From Methanobacteriota archaeon (lineage in GTDB: Archaea > Methanobacteriota > Methanobacteria > Methanobacteriales > Methanobacteriaceae): a stretch of DNA of 7,984 nt. This document shows positions 1 to 5,679 of this stretch, piece by piece. The notes beneath the pieces are model-generated. The model saw only the letters and a list, made by a program, of their open reading frames with translations, was not told the origin of the DNA and searched no databases. The stretch lies in the NCBI GenBank assembly GCA_023436175.1, contig JAEZKE010000155.1, positions 1 through 7,984 of the forward strand, in the 5' to 3' direction. Both the position numbers and the translations under genes were made by a program. How positions within the stretch are numbered: position 1 is the stretch's first letter; every line of letters starts with the position of its first letter.

Positions 1-8
1 TCAGCCAT
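1..8 (-). CDS. Start of a gene cut by the left window edge (product unknown)
   Basis: Only the first two full codons (Met-Ala) and two bases of the third are inside the window, reading leftwards from an ATG at 8-6. The call rests on a consensus Shine-Dalgarno site, GGAGG, 7 nt upstream of the ATG, and on AT-rich promoter-like DNA behind it. Nothing can be said about the product. It is divergent from the sufC-sufB operon. Confidence 0.6.
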
Positions 9-15
9 AGAGTTT

Positions 16-20
16 CCTCC
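16..20 (-). promoter_or_regulatory. Shine-Dalgarno site of the left-edge gene
   Basis: GGAGG on the minus strand, 7 nt before the ATG at 8-6. It matches the archaeal anti-Shine-Dalgarno core perfectly and is the main reason for believing that a gene starts at the edge. Confidence 0.65.
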
Positions 21-34
21 TTGCGATTTCTCAA

Positions 35-109
35 TGTACTATTGTACTAATTAGTGTACTATTACTGTACGTTATATGGATATAAAGACACTAATTATAA
101 AGGTTACTT
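35..109 (-). promoter_or_regulatory. Putative promoter and TGTAC-box cluster of the left-edge gene
   Basis: Reading on the minus strand there are two TATA-like boxes, TTTATAAT near 97-104 and TTTATATC near 79-86. Between them and the start codon the pentamer TGTAC occurs four times (35-39, 43-47, 55-59, 66-70). The nonamer TGTACTATT is repeated at 35-43 and 55-63, exactly 20 bp apart, about two helical turns. This fits an operator overlapping the transcription start, but no regulator can be named from the sequence. Confidence 0.4.
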
Positions 110-121
110 CTAAGACAATTT

Positions 122-139
122 CGAAAAGTTTATATATAA
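122..139 (+). promoter_or_regulatory. Strong BRE/TATA promoter facing right, no gene behind it
   Basis: A purine-rich BRE-like element, CGAAAAG (122-128), is followed by TTTATATATAA (129-139), an almost ideal archaeal promoter core. It resembles the htpX promoter, where AAAG also precedes TTTATATA. A transcript would start near 157-160. The next 350 bases hold no convincing protein gene, so the product may be a small RNA or a long suf leader, or the box may serve no transcript. Confidence 0.45.
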
Positions 140-159
140 TAACATGGACCATTGTTTTC

Positions 160-450
160 TAAAAAAGACCAATATGATTTTAGATCACCCTTATTTAGCA
201 TTATAATATCCCAAATACATTATAACATGACACTGTACGTATATTGTTTCAAAAAACTGAAATTATCACGTTGGCCTTCTACTGTAGAAAATTATTTGCA
301 TGTACATTATTACTTTTACAACTACATATACACAATATTAGAATTTTTTACATTAACTCTTCAAGTCCAATTAAAATTCGTAATAAATATCAAGAACTGA
401 ATTATTATATCAAATTTTCAGACAATAATATTAACAATAGTTAATTTAAA
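160..450. other. AT-rich stretch with no recognisable gene
   Basis: Open frames here are short, rich in Tyr, Phe, Ile and Asn, lack Shine-Dalgarno sites, and read as translated AT-rich spacer. There is no tRNA-like or rRNA-like structure. The nonamer ACTGTACGT (232-240) repeats the sequence at 64-72 of the TGTAC cluster, and a further TGTACA lies near 300. Confidence 0.5.
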
Positions 451-467
451 TATAAAGTTATATATAT
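451..467 (+). promoter_or_regulatory. Putative promoter of sufC-sufB
   Basis: AAAG (454-457) precedes TTATATATAT (458-467), an archaeal BRE/TATA arrangement facing the suf genes. Transcription would start near 488-492. That gives a leader of roughly 225 nt containing the whole first palindrome array. The upstream promoter at 122-139 is an alternative. Confidence 0.45.
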
Positions 468-516
468 CCAAGATGAGTTATAAATTAATTTAATTGAAAC
501 AAAATTGAATAACCTT

Positions 517-697
517 AAACACTATGTGTTTTGGGGCCGAAAATTCCCTCAAAAAAATGCCAAAATTAAAAATTTTGCAAGCTGTCAAAATTCAGAGAAT
601 TTTGACGCAACAAAAACGAAGCTAAAGAAAATGCGTAGCATTTTCTGTGCATAAAAATCGAAGATTTTTAAAGTTTTTGCATGCTTTGAATTTTCGG
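517..697. repeat. Palindrome array A, in the leader of sufC
   Basis: A cluster of short perfect palindromes, each a stem around a 3-nt loop: 517-531 (6 bp, loop TAT), 561-577 (7 bp, AAA), 584-606 (10 bp, AGA), 626-646 (9 bp, GTA) and 652-670 (8 bp, GAA). An outer 10-bp inverted repeat, CCGAAAATTC at 537-546 and its complement at 688-697, encloses the last four, so the set looks nested. The array shares pieces with array B (GCATGCT) and array C (GTGTT followed by GGGG, and TTTTGGGGCC). If transcribed it would form a chain of hairpins just before sufC. Confidence 0.75.
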
Positions 698-718
698 GCA
701 CAAATATTAAAAACGGTG

Positions 719-1480
719 GTGGTAAAACTGCTACTTGAAATAACTGATCTAGCTGTTGAAGTCAATGGAAAAGAAATACTAAGCGATATCGATCTTTATA
801 TTAAAGAAGGAGAAACCCATGTGCTTTTAGGGCCAAATGGGTCCGGTAAAAGTACTTTGTTTATGAGCTTACTTGGATTTCCTAAGTATGACATAACAAG
901 AGGAGAAATTATCTTTAAAGGAGAAGATATAACCAATTTAACCACTACAGAACGTGTAAAAAGAGGTATAGGCGTAAGTTTTCAAAATCCGCCGGCCATA
1001 AGAGGAGTTAAACTTAACGATCTCCTGAAAATTGAACACCGGGAAAGTGAGGAAGAATTAAGCCCAGAAATGAAGGATCTTGCAACTAAACTTAAACTTG
1101 ACCAAAGGTTCTTAGAAAGAGATGTTAATCTAGGATTTTCTGGAGGAGAAGTAAAACGATCAGAGATTTTGCAGCTTCTTGCTCAACAACCAGATTTTAT
1201 CATGTTTGATGAACCTGATTCAGGTGTTGACATCGAAAATGTGGAACTTCTGGCTGAAGAAATAAATACTCTCCTTGATAAAGACAAAAAGCCAGGTATG
1301 AGACAAAAATCAGGACTTTTAATAACTCATTTAGGTTACATTCTTAATTTTGTAGGTGCAGATACTGCCCACGTACTTATGGATGGTAAAATAGCCTGTT
1401 CAGGAAATCCCACTGAAGTTTTAGAAGACATTAGAAAAGAAGGATTTAAAGGATGTGTTGAATGTTGCAAACTCCACTAG
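719..1480 (+). CDS. sufC: SufC, Fe-S cluster assembly ATPase
   Basis: This is the ABC-type ATPase of the SUF system; it binds the SufB scaffold and drives Fe-S cluster assembly in the cytoplasm. Counting from GTG 719 (253 aa, normal for SufC) the sequence shows Walker A GPNGSGKST (38-46), a Q-loop in VSFQNPPA, the SufC-type signature FSGGEVKRSE (S141), Walker B ending in DEP (164-166) followed by the family-typical DSGVD, and the switch His204 in LITHLGY. The C-terminus carries a compact cysteine group, GCVECC. The start is uncertain. The frame is open back to GTG 647, but residues before VKLLLEITDL are encoded by the palindrome array. GTG 716 and 719 have no Shine-Dalgarno site, and the only such candidate, GGTGGT at 715-720, would serve CTG 728. 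The 3' end overlaps sufB by 19 nt, implying coupled translation. Confidence 0.93.
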   Translation: MVKLLLEITDLAVEVNGKEILSDIDLYIKEGETHVLLGPNGSGKSTLFMSLLGFPKYDITRGEIIFKGEDITNLTTTERVKRGIGVSFQNPPAIRGVKLNDLLKIEHRESEEELSPEMKDLATKLKLDQRFLERDVNLGFSGGEVKRSEILQLLAQQPDFIMFDEPDSGVDIENVELLAEEINTLLDKDKKPGMRQKSGLLITHLGYILNFVGADTAHVLMDGKIACSGNPTEVLEDIRKEGFKGCVECCKLH

Positions 1481-2694
1481 AACGTGCCAAAAAAGCCCAT
1501 GAAAAGAAGGCTCTTTACGGAGACGATATAGACCTTGAAAAATTCATAAAAGAAGAAGCAGGAGAACACGAAAGAGTAGATAGGGCTACTGAAATTCCTA
1601 AAAAGGTCCAAGATACTTTACTTAAGGTAGGAGTAGACCCCACTGAAAAAGAACGCTCAGGTACATTTATACAGATGGACCAGAGTGGAGTCTATAATGC
1701 ATCTCCTTCTGAAAGTGTTGAAATAATGGGGATGAATGTAGCGTTAGACAAATATGGGTGGCTTAAAGACTACATGTGGAAAGCTGTAGCTCCTGATGCA
1801 GATAAATATACTGCACAAACTGCAATAAGAGAATCAGAAGAAGGAAGCAGCGGTTACTTTATAAGATCTTTACCTGGTTCCAAGGAAGTATTCCCTTTAC
1901 AAGCATGCATGTTTATCGGTGATGAGAAAGTAATGCAAACTGCCCATAATATAATTATTGCAGAGGAAAATTCTGAACTGCATATTATAACTGGCTGTGC
2001 TACAGGAGAAGATGTAAGTTCTGCACTCCACGTAGGAGTTTCAGAATTCTACCTTAAACCTGGATCTAAAATTACATTTACAATGGTGCACAACTGGGCG
2101 GAACAGGTTGATGTACGTCCAAGAACAGGTGTCATGGTAGGTGATGATTCCACTTATATCAATAATTATATACTTACAAGTCCTGTTAGAAGTATACAAT
2201 CTTACCCAACAGCGTACTGTAGTGGTGAAAACTCAAAAGTACTTTTCCAGTCCATTCTTGGTGGTCAAAAGGATTCAGTACTTGATGTTGGATCCCGTGC
2301 TATTTTAGATGGAGAAGGCGCAAGTTGTGAAATAATCTCAAGAGCAGTTTCCAAGGAAGAATCCCAAATATATTCCAGAGGTCATTTAGCAGGTAGAGTA
2401 CAAGACACCAAAGGACATTTAGAATGTCATGGTCTTGTTTTATCTGACGAATCCATGATATATGCAGTTCCTGAACTAGAAGGTAGTGCTAAAAATCTAG
2501 AACTATCTCACGAAGCTGCTGTAGGTAAAATAGCAGAAGAAGAAGTCTTATATCTCATGTCAAGAGGGCTTACAGAAGAAGAAGCATCTTCCATGATTGT
2601 AAGGGGATTTTTAAGCATGGATATTACAGGGCTGCCTCAAGAACTTGCCGATGAAACCAAAAGAATGCTTGATATGAGCTTACAGGGTATGTAA
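1462..2694 (+). CDS. sufB: SufB/SufD-family Fe-S cluster scaffold
   Basis: Scaffold protein of the SUF system, on which Fe-S clusters are built before transfer; partner of SufC. At 410 aa it has the compact archaeal form: a short N-terminal helical part, then the right-handed beta-helix core (about 70-330), then the C-terminal SufC-binding helices. The C-terminal signature is clear: ECHGLVLSDES, SHEAAVGKI, LYLMSRGL and EEASSMIVRGF. Cys322 and Glu351 lie 29 residues apart, the same spacing as the functional Cys405 and Glu434 of E. coli SufB, which argues for SufB rather than SufD activity. ATG 1462 lies inside the end of sufC, with AAAGGA 8 nt upstream. No sufS, sufU or separate sufD is nearby, which fits the minimal SufBC systems of methanogens. 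Confidence 0.93.
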   Translation: MLQTPLERAKKAHEKKALYGDDIDLEKFIKEEAGEHERVDRATEIPKKVQDTLLKVGVDPTEKERSGTFIQMDQSGVYNASPSESVEIMGMNVALDKYGWLKDYMWKAVAPDADKYTAQTAIRESEEGSSGYFIRSLPGSKEVFPLQACMFIGDEKVMQTAHNIIIAEENSELHIITGCATGEDVSSALHVGVSEFYLKPGSKITFTMVHNWAEQVDVRPRTGVMVGDDSTYINNYILTSPVRSIQSYPTAYCSGENSKVLFQSILGGQKDSVLDVGSRAILDGEGASCEIISRAVSKEESQIYSRGHLAGRVQDTKGHLECHGLVLSDESMIYAVPELEGSAKNLELSHEAAVGKIAEEEVLYLMSRGLTEEEASSMIVRGFLSMDITGLPQELADETKRMLDMSLQGM

Positions 2695-2695
2695 A

Positions 2696-2728
2696 TTTTT
2701 AATTAATTACTATTTTTTTACTTTTTTT
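2696..2728 (+). terminator. Oligo-T terminator after sufB
   Basis: Three T runs follow the sufB stop closely: 2696-2700 (five), 2713-2719 (seven) and 2722-2728 (seven). There is no strong hairpin, consistent with archaeal T-tract termination of the sufC-sufB transcript. Confidence 0.55.
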
Positions 2729-2754
2729 CATCTATTAATCAGATCAAAACTATT

Positions 2755-2775
2755 TTCAAAGTTACTTAATAAAAC
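2755..2775 (+). promoter_or_regulatory. Possible weak promoter of fae
   Basis: TCAAAG followed by TTACTTAATAAAA is the best BRE/TATA-like match between the sufB terminator and fae. It would give a start near 2793 and a leader of about 38 nt. It is weak, and AT-rich alternatives exist at 2785-2812. Confidence 0.3.
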
Positions 2776-2830
2776 ACTCTCAAAAAAATATTAATCCAAT
2801 TAAATACATAAATAAATGAGAGGTAGTACC

Positions 2831-3328
2831 ATGTATTTAAATGGAGAAGCACGGATTGGAGAAGAAGTTGAAGTTGCACATATAGATCTCTTAATAGGAG
2901 ATAAAGAAGGCCCTGTTGGGCAAGCATTTGCTAATGCTCTTGCAAATCAGATGGATAGACATACTCCGCTTTTTGCAATTATAGCCCCCAATCTTATAAC
3001 AAAACCAGTAACTCTGATATCACCTAAGGTTTCACTTAGAATAAAGGAAGATGTTTTAAGAATATTTGGACCTGCACAAAAGGGCGTGGCCATGGCTGTT
3101 GCAGAATGTGTGGAAGAAGAAACCATTCCCGAAGATATAGTGGAAGATATTTGTATAATCTGCAGTGTTTTCATACATCCCGGTGCTAAAGACTATGATA
3201 AAATATATAGATACAACTATGAAGCTGCAAGATTAGCCATAAGAAGAGCATTTACTAAAGAACCTTCAATTGACGAAATTTTAAGTGAAAGAAATTCTGT
3301 TGTTCATCCTCTTTATAAAGGACCTTAA
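2831..3328 (+). CDS. fae: Formaldehyde-activating enzyme family protein (Fae)
   Basis: Fae catalyses condensation of formaldehyde with tetrahydromethanopterin to methylene-H4MPT. The 165-aa product matches a stand-alone Fae. It shows the N-terminal GEARIG, then VAHIDLLIGDKEGPVGQAFANALA with the conserved His17, then HTPLFAIIAPN, FGPAQKGVAMAV, ICSVFIHPGA and YNYEAARLAI. His17 is the residue proposed to act in formaldehyde binding in characterised Fae. I chose ATG 2831 over the upstream ATG 2816 because GAGGT (2820-2824) stands 6 nt before it and because the family begins at this point. It stands alone between the suf terminator and a convergent gene. The family also contains paralogues without proven Fae activity, so the exact substrate is less certain than the fold. 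Confidence 0.92.
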   Translation: MYLNGEARIGEEVEVAHIDLLIGDKEGPVGQAFANALANQMDRHTPLFAIIAPNLITKPVTLISPKVSLRIKEDVLRIFGPAQKGVAMAVAECVEEETIPEDIVEDICIICSVFIHPGAKDYDKIYRYNYEAARLAIRRAFTKEPSIDEILSERNSVVHPLYKGP

Positions 3329-3377
3329 TGTTTACAAAAATCAGTATGATGAAAGTAATTTAATCAAATAAAAGATG

Positions 3378-3383
3378 AAAAAA
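3378..3383 (-). terminator. T-tract after the PRC-barrel gene
   Basis: Six A on the plus strand give a U6 tract about 14 nt past the PRC-barrel stop, in a minus-strand context rich in T. It would end the cobY-PRC transcript in the short convergent gap shared with fae. Confidence 0.4.
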
Positions 3384-3396
3384 TAATTAAAATGTA

Positions 3397-3669
3397 TCAG
3401 GCTTCTGAAATTATTATAAATTCGCCTACTTTTTCAACTTTTCCAAATGGAACTAAAAGGTGATCTCCTTTTTTCTTTGCACCTTTAACATTTATATTTC
3501 TGCCTTTTTCAACTTTTATGACGACATCAGTTATTTTTCCGGTTTTACCATTTATTATAAGCTCGTCTAATTCACCTAATATACGTGCATTATTGGTTGC
3601 AACCTGATATCCTTTAATTTCGCTCCAGATCTTTTCTTCGCCTTTTATAAGTTTCCTTTCTTCATTCAT
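3397..3669 (-). CDS. Small PRC-barrel domain protein
   Basis: A 90-aa cytoplasmic protein consisting of little more than one PRC-barrel. IWSEIKGYQVATNNARILGELDELIIN, then GKITDVVIKV, then a basic loop (NVKGAKKKGDHLLVPFGKVEKVGEFIII) match the beta-barrel family named after the photosynthetic reaction-centre H subunit, also found in RimM. Stand-alone archaeal PRC-barrel proteins have no firm function; binding to RNA or to a protein partner is the usual suggestion. ATG 3669 overlaps the cobY stop by 8 nt and has GGTGAT 4 nt upstream. In-frame GTG 3678 and ATG 3675 are alternatives. Co-transcription and coupled translation with cobY are likely, but a role in cobamide synthesis is not shown by the sequence. 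Confidence 0.85.
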   Translation of the reverse strand: MNEERKLIKGEEKIWSEIKGYQVATNNARILGELDELIINGKTGKITDVVIKVEKGRNINVKGAKKKGDHLLVPFGKVEKVGEFIIISEA

Positions 3670-4255
3670 CCTCATCACCCAATAGCTTCTTGAGAAGTTT
3701 TATGTCTTCATATGTATTAATGTTTAAGGCTAGTTCTATTCTTTCTATAATTAAAACTTTCTCATCTTGTGTCTTGTTAATACTTCTTAATATATTTAAT
3801 CCAGATGGTATTAGATTTCCAAAGGTCATGGTTGGTTTGATACCATATTTTTCAAATATATGTACGGGGACTAAAACACTCATAGCTGGTTTATTAGACT
3901 TTTCATATTCTTCAAGGACATAACTAACCATATCACTATTTATAAGGGGCAGATCCGCAGTGATAGTAAGTAAAATATCGTCTAATCTAAAATTTGAGAT
4001 TATAAATCCAAGATCATTTACATATCCATCTCCAGGAGTTTCAATTGTATCGACACCCTGTTCATTTAAAAAGGTTTCAGTCTTTCGAGTGTTTTTACTT
4101 ATTGCAACAATTATATGGTCAATTTTATCTGTATTTTTAAGCGCATCAATTACATATTGAACCATTGGCTTTCCATTTATTTCAACAAGTGGCTTCTCTA
4201 CATCAAGTCCCATCCTTGTTCCTTTTCCTCCAGCCATTATTAAAGCAGTTACCAT
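3662..4255 (-). CDS. cobY: CobY, GTP:adenosylcobinamide-phosphate guanylyltransferase
   Basis: CobY attaches GMP to adenosylcobinamide phosphate to make AdoCbi-GDP, an activated intermediate of cobamide (vitamin B12-like) nucleotide-loop assembly. It is the archaeal replacement for bacterial CobU. The 197-aa protein has the nucleotidyltransferase start ALIMAGGKGTRMG (residues 4-16), then EKPLVEINGKPMVQYVIDAL, a GDGYVNDLGF loop, TADLPLI with the metal-binding Asp, and NLIPSGLNIL. The order and length match CobY of Methanocaldococcus as I recall it, rather than MobA, which shares the first motif. ATG 4255 has GGTG (4263-4266) 7 nt upstream. The last codons overlap the PRC-barrel gene. A methanogen needs cobamide for Mtr, part of which appears to be encoded at the right edge. 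Confidence 0.88.
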   Translation of the reverse strand: MVTALIMAGGKGTRMGLDVEKPLVEINGKPMVQYVIDALKNTDKIDHIIVAISKNTRKTETFLNEQGVDTIETPGDGYVNDLGFIISNFRLDDILLTITADLPLINSDMVSYVLEEYEKSNKPAMSVLVPVHIFEKYGIKPTMTFGNLIPSGLNILRSINKTQDEKVLIIERIELALNINTYEDIKLLKKLLGDEDE

Positions 4256-4276
4256 CTAAAAACACCAAAAATTTGA

Positions 4277-4323
4277 TTATTTATAATTTGAATTTAGTCA
4301 CACAAAGTTTATATACATAAACT
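4277..4323 (-). promoter_or_regulatory. cobY: Promoter region of cobY, facing left
   Basis: On the minus strand AAGTTTATGTATATAAAC (complement of about 4306-4323) contains a usable TATA box and would place the transcript start near 4284, giving a short leader. A second AT-box, ATTATAAATA near 4281-4290, would give an almost leaderless mRNA. The first box lies on the same bases as the htpX TATA box. Confidence 0.45.
4301..4322 (+). promoter_or_regulatory. htpX: BRE/TATA promoter of htpX
   Basis: CACAAAG (4301-4307) followed by TTTATATA (4308-4315) is a textbook archaeal promoter core. Transcription should begin near 4336-4340, leaving a leader of about 75 nt. The TATA box sits in a dyad (GTTTAT, 4-nt centre, ATAAAC), which could let it work in both directions. 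Confidence 0.65.
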
Positions 4324-4403
4324 TACATTTTATAGTATTGTGATCTTTTAGTAACCTGAATAAATAAAAAGATAAAAAAATTAAATCAAAGTTTAAAAAA
4401 TCT

Positions 4404-4409
4404 GGTGAT
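4404..4409 (+). promoter_or_regulatory. htpX: Shine-Dalgarno site of htpX
   Basis: GGTGAT, 6 nt before ATG 4416, pairs with the 3' end of archaeal 16S rRNA and fixes the start. Confidence 0.7.
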
Positions 4410-4415
4410 AATCAA

Positions 4416-5279
4416 ATGTTTGAAAACATTAAAACAATACTCTTATTTACTGTACTCACATTCCTGTTAATGGCCGTATTCGGTATAATAGGATCATTCT
4501 TTAAATTGGGTATGTTAGGAATAGTATTTGGTTTTATTGTGGCAATTGCCATGAATTTTGTTTCATATTTCTTTTCAGACAAAATTGTGCTCAGGATGTA
4601 TGGGGCAAAAGAGGTATCAGAACAGGAAGCTCCAGAACTTCATTCAATTGTATCGGAACTTGCGCAAAATGCAGAAATTCCAAAACCTAAAGTTACAATA
4701 GTTCAAAGTGCTACTCCAAATGCCTTTGCAACTGGTAGAGGACCTAAAAAAGCAGTTGTAGCAGTGACTGCAGGTATACTTGATCTCTTAAGTAGGGATG
4801 AACTGGAAGGAGTTTTAGCTCACGAGCTTGGGCATGTAAAAAATAGAGACATATTAATTGGTGCAATAGCCGCTACCATAGCAGGAGCCATAGTCATAAT
4901 TGCAGATTATGCAAGGTTCTTTGCCATATTTGGTGGTGGCGGAGATGATGGAGAAAATATTATTGCAGTACTTGCAATGTCCATACTTGCCCCAATAGCA
5001 GCCATGATGGTTCAACTTGCAATAAGCAGATCTAGAGAGTACAAAGCTGATGAAAGCGGTGCCAAAATCTCTGGAAAACCTTGGGCTCTTGCTGATGCCC
5101 TGAGAAAACTTCAAATGGGAACCAGTGCAAGACCAATGACCAATGCAAATCCTGCAACAGCACACATGTTCATAGTAAATCCATTTGGAGGAAAAGCACA
5201 AACTTTAATGAATTTATTTTCAACTCACCCCCCAATTAATGAGAGGATAAAAAGGTTAGAAGAATTAAGGAGCTTTTGA
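4416..5279 (+). CDS. htpX: HtpX-type membrane zinc metalloprotease (M48B)
   Basis: HtpX is a membrane-bound zinc endopeptidase that degrades misfolded or damaged membrane proteins. The 287-aa protein has two N-terminal membrane spans (about 8-28 and 32-53), a cytoplasmic segment with PNAFATGRGPKKAVVAVTAGIL, and the zinc-site motif HELGH (136-140) with catalytic Glu137. Two further hydrophobic segments follow (about 147-170 and 185-203), then SREYKADESGA, where Glu208 is the expected third zinc ligand. It ends with the family motif FSTHPPINERIKRLEEL. Length and layout match bacterial and archaeal HtpX. It is monocistronic with its own promoter and is divergent from cobY. In bacteria the gene is heat-induced; no heat-shock operator is evident here beyond the promoter. 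Confidence 0.95.
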   Translation: MFENIKTILLFTVLTFLLMAVFGIIGSFFKLGMLGIVFGFIVAIAMNFVSYFFSDKIVLRMYGAKEVSEQEAPELHSIVSELAQNAEIPKPKVTIVQSATPNAFATGRGPKKAVVAVTAGILDLLSRDELEGVLAHELGHVKNRDILIGAIAATIAGAIVIIADYARFFAIFGGGGDDGENIIAVLAMSILAPIAAMMVQLAISRSREYKADESGAKISGKPWALADALRKLQMGTSARPMTNANPATAHMFIVNPFGGKAQTLMNLFSTHPPINERIKRLEELRSF

Positions 5280-5289
5280 GGGCTTCTGA

Positions 5290-5335
5290 TTTTAGTTTCT
5301 AATTCTTTTTAATTTCTTCTTAACTTATTTTATTT
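5290..5335 (+). terminator. htpX: T-rich terminator region of htpX
   Basis: Several T runs follow the htpX stop (a run of four near 5290, five at 5306-5310, more to 5335). No strong stem is present, as expected for archaeal U-tract termination. Confidence 0.4.
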
Positions 5336-5357
5336 TAAAATTTAATTAAAATTAAAT

Positions 5358-5552
5358 TTAACATCTCCTTGATTTGTCCTCAAAAAGAGTGACAGTATCT
5401 ACTATTGTTCTAAATTTTTCCCTTGGAAGAATTTCTATTGCAGATAGCATCCGCATTATTTTTCTTAGCCTTTTCGATCATTCTTTTTTAGTTGTTGTGT
5501 AAGGTATTCCTTTTAAGGAAGTTATTACAGTTTCTGAAGTTACTTCACGCAT
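5358..5552 (-). pseudogene. Small ORF interrupted by one in-frame TGA
   Basis: A frame too short to stand out by length. ATG 5552-5550 follows GAGGTG (5557-5562) by 4 nt and reads MREVTSETVITSLKG and on for 24 codons to a TGA at 5480-5478. It then continues in the same frame for 39 codons to TAA at 5360-5358, through RKIMRMLSAIEILPREKF and RTIVDTVTLFEDKSRRC. With the TGA read as TGG (Trp) the product would be 64 aa, basic and soluble. Composition on both sides of the stop looks protein-like (charged, mixed residues, amphipathic) and unlike the AT-rich spacer around it. I do not recognise the family. A recent nonsense mutation is the simplest reading. Restart at an internal ATG (5456 or 5450) is an alternative. 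Selenocysteine is unlikely, since this order is not known to use it. Confidence 0.5.
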
Positions 5553-5588
5553 AATACACCTCATTTTAATTTTTGCTTATAATATTAA

Positions 5589-5600
5589 ACTAAATAAATC
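5589..5600 (-). promoter_or_regulatory. Possible promoter of the interrupted small ORF
   Basis: The minus strand reads AGATTTATTTAG about 40 nt before ATG 5552, a weak TATA-like box at about the right distance for a short leader. It supports, but does not prove, that the interrupted frame was once a gene. Confidence 0.25.
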
Positions 5601-5679
5601 TGTAAAATTAGTCCCTTTAATATCAACTAACTTAGGCATTTTTAGACATATTATTAAGGTAATAATTTTGGAATTTTCT

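Noticed and set aside
152..444. Two overlapping open frames of 82 and 66 codons after the orphan promoter
   Set aside because: They lack Shine-Dalgarno sites, one begins with TTG, and their composition (Tyr, Phe, Ile, Asn, Leu) is that of translated AT-rich spacer.
517..697. CRISPR array
   Set aside because: The units are palindromes of differing sequence with 5-20 nt spacers. There is no constant repeat and there are no 30-40 nt spacers or cas genes.
647..718. sufC starting at GTG 647
   Set aside because: The added residues are encoded by two palindromes of array A, do not resemble the SufC family, and the GTG has no Shine-Dalgarno site. Kept only as an open question.
2816..2830. fae starting at ATG 2816
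   Set aside because: It would bury the GAGGT site within the coding region and add residues not seen in the Fae family.
4854..5201. Minus-strand 115-codon frame inside htpX
   Set aside because: It is a shadow of the htpX frame with an unnatural Cys/Ser/Tyr-rich composition.
5478..5480. In-frame TGA as a selenocysteine codon
   Set aside because: Selenocysteine use in methanogens is known from Methanococcales and Methanopyrus, not from this order, and no redox motif surrounds the codon.
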